DNA of 64,000 nucleotides from Mytilus edulis (Eukaryota; Mollusca; Bivalvia; Mytilida; Mytilidae): assembly GCF_963676685.1 (NCBI RefSeq), contig NC_092346.1, positions 31,385,133 through 31,449,132 on the forward strand. Direction: 5' to 3'. Position numbers and translations under genes: made by a program. Each line of letters begins with the position of its first letter. Positions within the stretch are counted from its first letter, which is position 1. Below the pieces are notes generated by a model. It was not told the DNA's origin and searched no databases. It worked only from the letters and a program-made list of their open reading frames with translations. Positions 61,380 through 64,000 of the stretch are shown here, one piece after another.

Positions 61380-61753
61380 ATGGACTATTCGGAATGGATT
61401 GAGACACAGATACCACGTTTGAGGAAAAATTGCCTTGAAATGGGGGTTTACGAGTGTTTGCTAAGTCAAATGGGTGGATAGATGAAGCTGTATTCAGTTT
61501 ATAGTGTTAGGTTTCATTGGGACAGAAAAAAAGAACATTGTATGGACACATATTTGTATTCATGTTGCACACTGAGAAATTTGACCTATCAGAGGAAGTT
61601 GATGTGTCTCATCTGTGTCATCAGAAGAGATGCATCAACCCTGAGCACTTGTCTTTTGAGCCGCCTCATATCAATCAAGACCGCCAAGTTTGTCGTGGTA
61701 CACACCCAACAAGGTGTCGAAAACACAAACCCTACCAAGACCGTTTGATTTAA
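61380..61753 (+). pseudogene. His-Cys-box (His-Me finger) endonuclease-like gene relic
   Basis: The start MDYSEWIETQIPRLRKNC (ATG at 61380) is linked by one frameshift near 61465 to the next segment. Two in-frame stops follow near 61494-61503, and then an open segment runs to TAA at 61751. The last part contains SHLCHQKRC, INPEHL and HINQDRQVC. From memory, the spacing H-x-C-x4-C-x4-H-x8-N-x5-C is identical to the I-PpoI His-Cys box, with the catalytic His, three zinc ligands and the metal-binding Asn in place. A later Cys and His follow (RCRKH), but the expected final Cys is Arg in PYQDRL, a single TGT-to-CGT change. This matches the Pfam zinc-binding loop of His-Me endonucleases, a domain common in bivalve gene predictions. 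It lies inside a repeat-bounded element and faces a transposase fragment. It is not functional as sequenced. Confidence 0.75.
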
Positions 61754-61754
61754 A

Positions 61755-62048
61755 ATGGTAAAACAATAATGTTTTGAAGAGAAGTCTCATTTCTTTTCCA
61801 TATAATTTATGAAATACACTTTTGAATCCACATATATTACATTGCGACCTTTCTTGCCATGCTATTCCCCATTTTACTTGAGCCTCTGTGTCAAATTTTA
61901 AATCACCCTTACAGTTTTGTTTATACAACATGTGATTTTTCATTTCAGTGTTAACCATGTACTGAAGAGCATTCTGTTGAAAAATCTTATATGTGAACTG
62001 GTCTGTAGATGATACTTTAGCATTGAGGTATGTATCAACTAATGTCAT
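61755..62048 (-). pseudogene. Mutator-like transposase N-terminal fragment
   Basis: A minus-strand open frame starts at 62048 and reads MTLVDTYLNAKVSS, then WGIAWQERSQCNICGFKS and VFHKLYGKE. The zinc-knuckle-like CxxCGFKS...HKLY is how I remember the N-terminal region of the Mutator-like transposase domain proteins abundant in bivalve genomes. The match ends after KLYGKE. The rest of the frame, to 61671, is antisense to the endonuclease relic and is treated as spurious. No catalytic DDE core is present, so this is a truncated copy. It converges on the endonuclease relic, and both sit between two direct repeats. Family assignment is from memory and moderately certain. Confidence 0.5.
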
Positions 62049-62968
62049 GTTTTTTAATATTTTGGCCGCAAAAGTTTACAATTTGCCTTTGTGCCGTCTG
62101 CATTTTGCACCGACAAAACATCTTCTAAATACTTATTTGCCCTGGATTTATACACATCAGAATCAAGTCTTACATACTTAATTTTTTTAATTCTTACCAA
62201 ATTTTGTTTTTATCAGCATTCCAAGGGACATAATCCTTTTTAAAACCATTTTGGGGTATTTTTTATTACTCTTTCTCCCCATTTTCTAATGTAAAATACA
62301 AGAAAGTGAACTGTTTGTGTAAATCTATTAGAAATATACTGTTATAAGTAAATGACTTTGATATCAGTAACAATAAATGATTGACTGAAAGGAAACCGTT
62401 ATTTGCCATACTAGGGGAACAGACAAAAAAACTCAAGTTACACATAAGGGCTTATAGAAATTTCCGTGGAGACTGTTAACATTTATAGAGACAGTTCTTT
62501 CAGCAAAAATACTTTAATAATTGTTTTAACATTATATTTCTTTCATTTTTTGTGGAAAATAATCACATTATTTTTTATTTTTTAGACAAAAGATATCAAG
62601 TTTTGGTGAAAAAAAGAAGGAAGAAGGAAAAATGGACCAAAACAGACCTTCAAATGAACTCTAAAAGGTGCAATAAAATTGTTTATCATCTTAAAGTTGT
62701 CTTTTGTATCCTATGTAATTGTTTGAATGCATAGATCATGAGTATATGATCAGATATTAGTCAACGCTGCATTTTATAATGATACACTGAAATAAGGACT
62801 TTTCGAAGAAATTAGACTGAAATCGCCGTAGGATATGGCCTTACATTATAGTGGTTTTCTCTGAAACTATAGCTCTGACTGAGACAATTCTTGGCAGTTA
62901 TGCTTAAAATAACTTGCAATTGAAGGGAAAAAAAATTCATGAAGTTTATTTGACATTTAGGTGTTCTT

Positions 62969-63433
62969 TAGGTGTAATACCACCAAATCATGGTACGTCA
63001 GATGGTAAACGAAAGTAGGTCTAAAAAAAATATTCTCTTGTATTTGACAGTTGTAGAAAATTAACCCTGCATTTCAATGCACTTAAATTTTTCTGAGTAA
63101 TAAACATGTATGTTGGGTGTCTGAAAGCATCATTCTTTTTTTATTTGATGGTCTTATAAAATATTTTGGAAAATTAACGTTACATAGTTACCAAAGCAGG
63201 TAACCAGTAAATAACAGTGTAAAATCTGGGTTGTTTACTTTCGGTAATGGTTACTTTCTTATATGCAATAAAATGTTGTGTGAAATTTTCACTGTAGCAC
63301 TGGAAAGGATTAAACGTTATTCATGCAAAGTATTTCTTTGGTTAAAAGATAAAGATAAATACTGTACAATTTTTTTTAAAGTGCAAATTTAACAAAGACT
63401 AATAGGGGAAAATCAATGGTGGTATTACACCTA
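62969..63433 (+). repeat. Right direct repeat with terminal inverted repeats
   Basis: The repeat is 465 bases and in the same orientation as the copy at 60843-61294. It begins TAGGTGTAATACCACCA and ends TGGTGGTATTACACCTA, a perfect 17-base terminal inverted repeat. The two copies flank 1674 bases holding the endonuclease relic and the transposase fragment. Confidence 0.85.
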
Positions 63434-64000
63434 TAGGTAAATACGCTTCTGTTTGTGATATCTTACGCAATTCAATTATGTCATGAAAAGCGAGCATTTA
63501 GACAGTAGTATCCATGGTAAATATTTACTAAGGAGTGAAATATTAATCAGTATTAGTGTGTTAATCCTATAACACATACAGATAAATGATGCATAATTCT
63601 TATCATGTATTTCTTCAATTGTTACACCTTAAATTTTGATAGCAATAAAGGAAACACATAATCAAGAAAATAGGATTTGAAGTAATATTTCAATAACAGA
63701 TCACTGAAATTTTTTCTCAACATGTAGGCTTTAATGGTTTATCTAAAAATGCCAATTAACTAAGCAATCAAGTATATAGACCCATAGGAAGAGTTTATTT
63801 TAAATCCAATAAAAAAATATAGTATTTGGTTCCCAAGGACGAGTTTAACACTAATCCTATCAAAAACCAAATGACTTCAGTGTCAGCATTAGTCATCACA
63901 TCAAACGATTAATATCACTTACATGTAACACAAATAAGAGGGTATAGAGTGGGTGTCCTTTGTCTCCGTATTCTTTAAATTCGTATGTCATTGTTCTCTA
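63434..64000. other. No gene recognised at right end
   Basis: AT-rich sequence with no open frame of note. Any upstream noncoding exon of GPB5 could lie between 59450 and here but was not identified. Confidence 0.4.

Noticed and set aside
61482..61748. 88-residue + strand frame
   Set aside because: It is in a different frame from the His-Cys-box reading. The motif-bearing frame is 61515-61753.
60843..63433. Conventional LTR retrotransposon
   Set aside because: The direct repeats start GGTGT and end ACACC after a TA, not TG...CA. I see no primer binding site, polypurine tract, gag or pol between them. Inverted ends fit DNA-type elements better.

Overview
This is an AT-rich eukaryotic window, almost certainly from a marine bivalve and most likely a mussel (Mytilus). 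I base that on the dispersed repeat families I recognise, such as the element carrying CCAGACGCGCGTTTCGTCTAC, and on the protein families present. Nearly all long reading frames are chance frames in AT-rich DNA or lie inside repeats. A 100-base run of N at 27370-27469 marks an assembly gap.

Two host genes can be reconstructed exon by exon, and they encode the two subunits of one hormone. On the + strand, three exons (24589-24706, 39161-39336, 40368-40463) encode glycoprotein hormone alpha-2 (GPA2), a 129-residue secreted cystine-knot protein. Its first intron is 14.5 kb and filled with repeats. On the - strand, two coding exons (59437-59216, 58130-57933) encode glycoprotein hormone beta-5 (GPB5), a 139-residue secreted cystine-knot protein. 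The genes converge with their stop codons 17.5 kb apart, and I see no other host gene between them. GPA2 and GPB5 are known to pair as thyrostimulin, the ancestral bilaterian glycoprotein hormone that signals through an LGR-type receptor.

The rest is repetitive. From 1 to 24.5 kb there are a decayed reverse transcriptase (2.6-3.6 kb), a LINE 3' end (6.3 kb), minisatellites, hairpin elements (11.3 and 11.8 kb), a 361-base-period tandem array (14.1-15.3 kb) and other dispersed repeats. The GPA2 intron (24.7-39.2 kb) holds more of these repeats plus the gap. The 40.5-57.9 kb intergenic region holds repeat copies, retroelement relics and one short inverted-repeat element (49.3 kb). From 60.8 to 63.4 kb a different structure appears. 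Two 450-465-base direct repeats, each ending in a 17-base inverted repeat, enclose a broken His-Cys-box endonuclease relic (+) facing a Mutator-like transposase fragment (-).

I found no tRNA, rRNA or CRISPR array. Without transcripts, noncoding first exons and UTR ends cannot be fixed.
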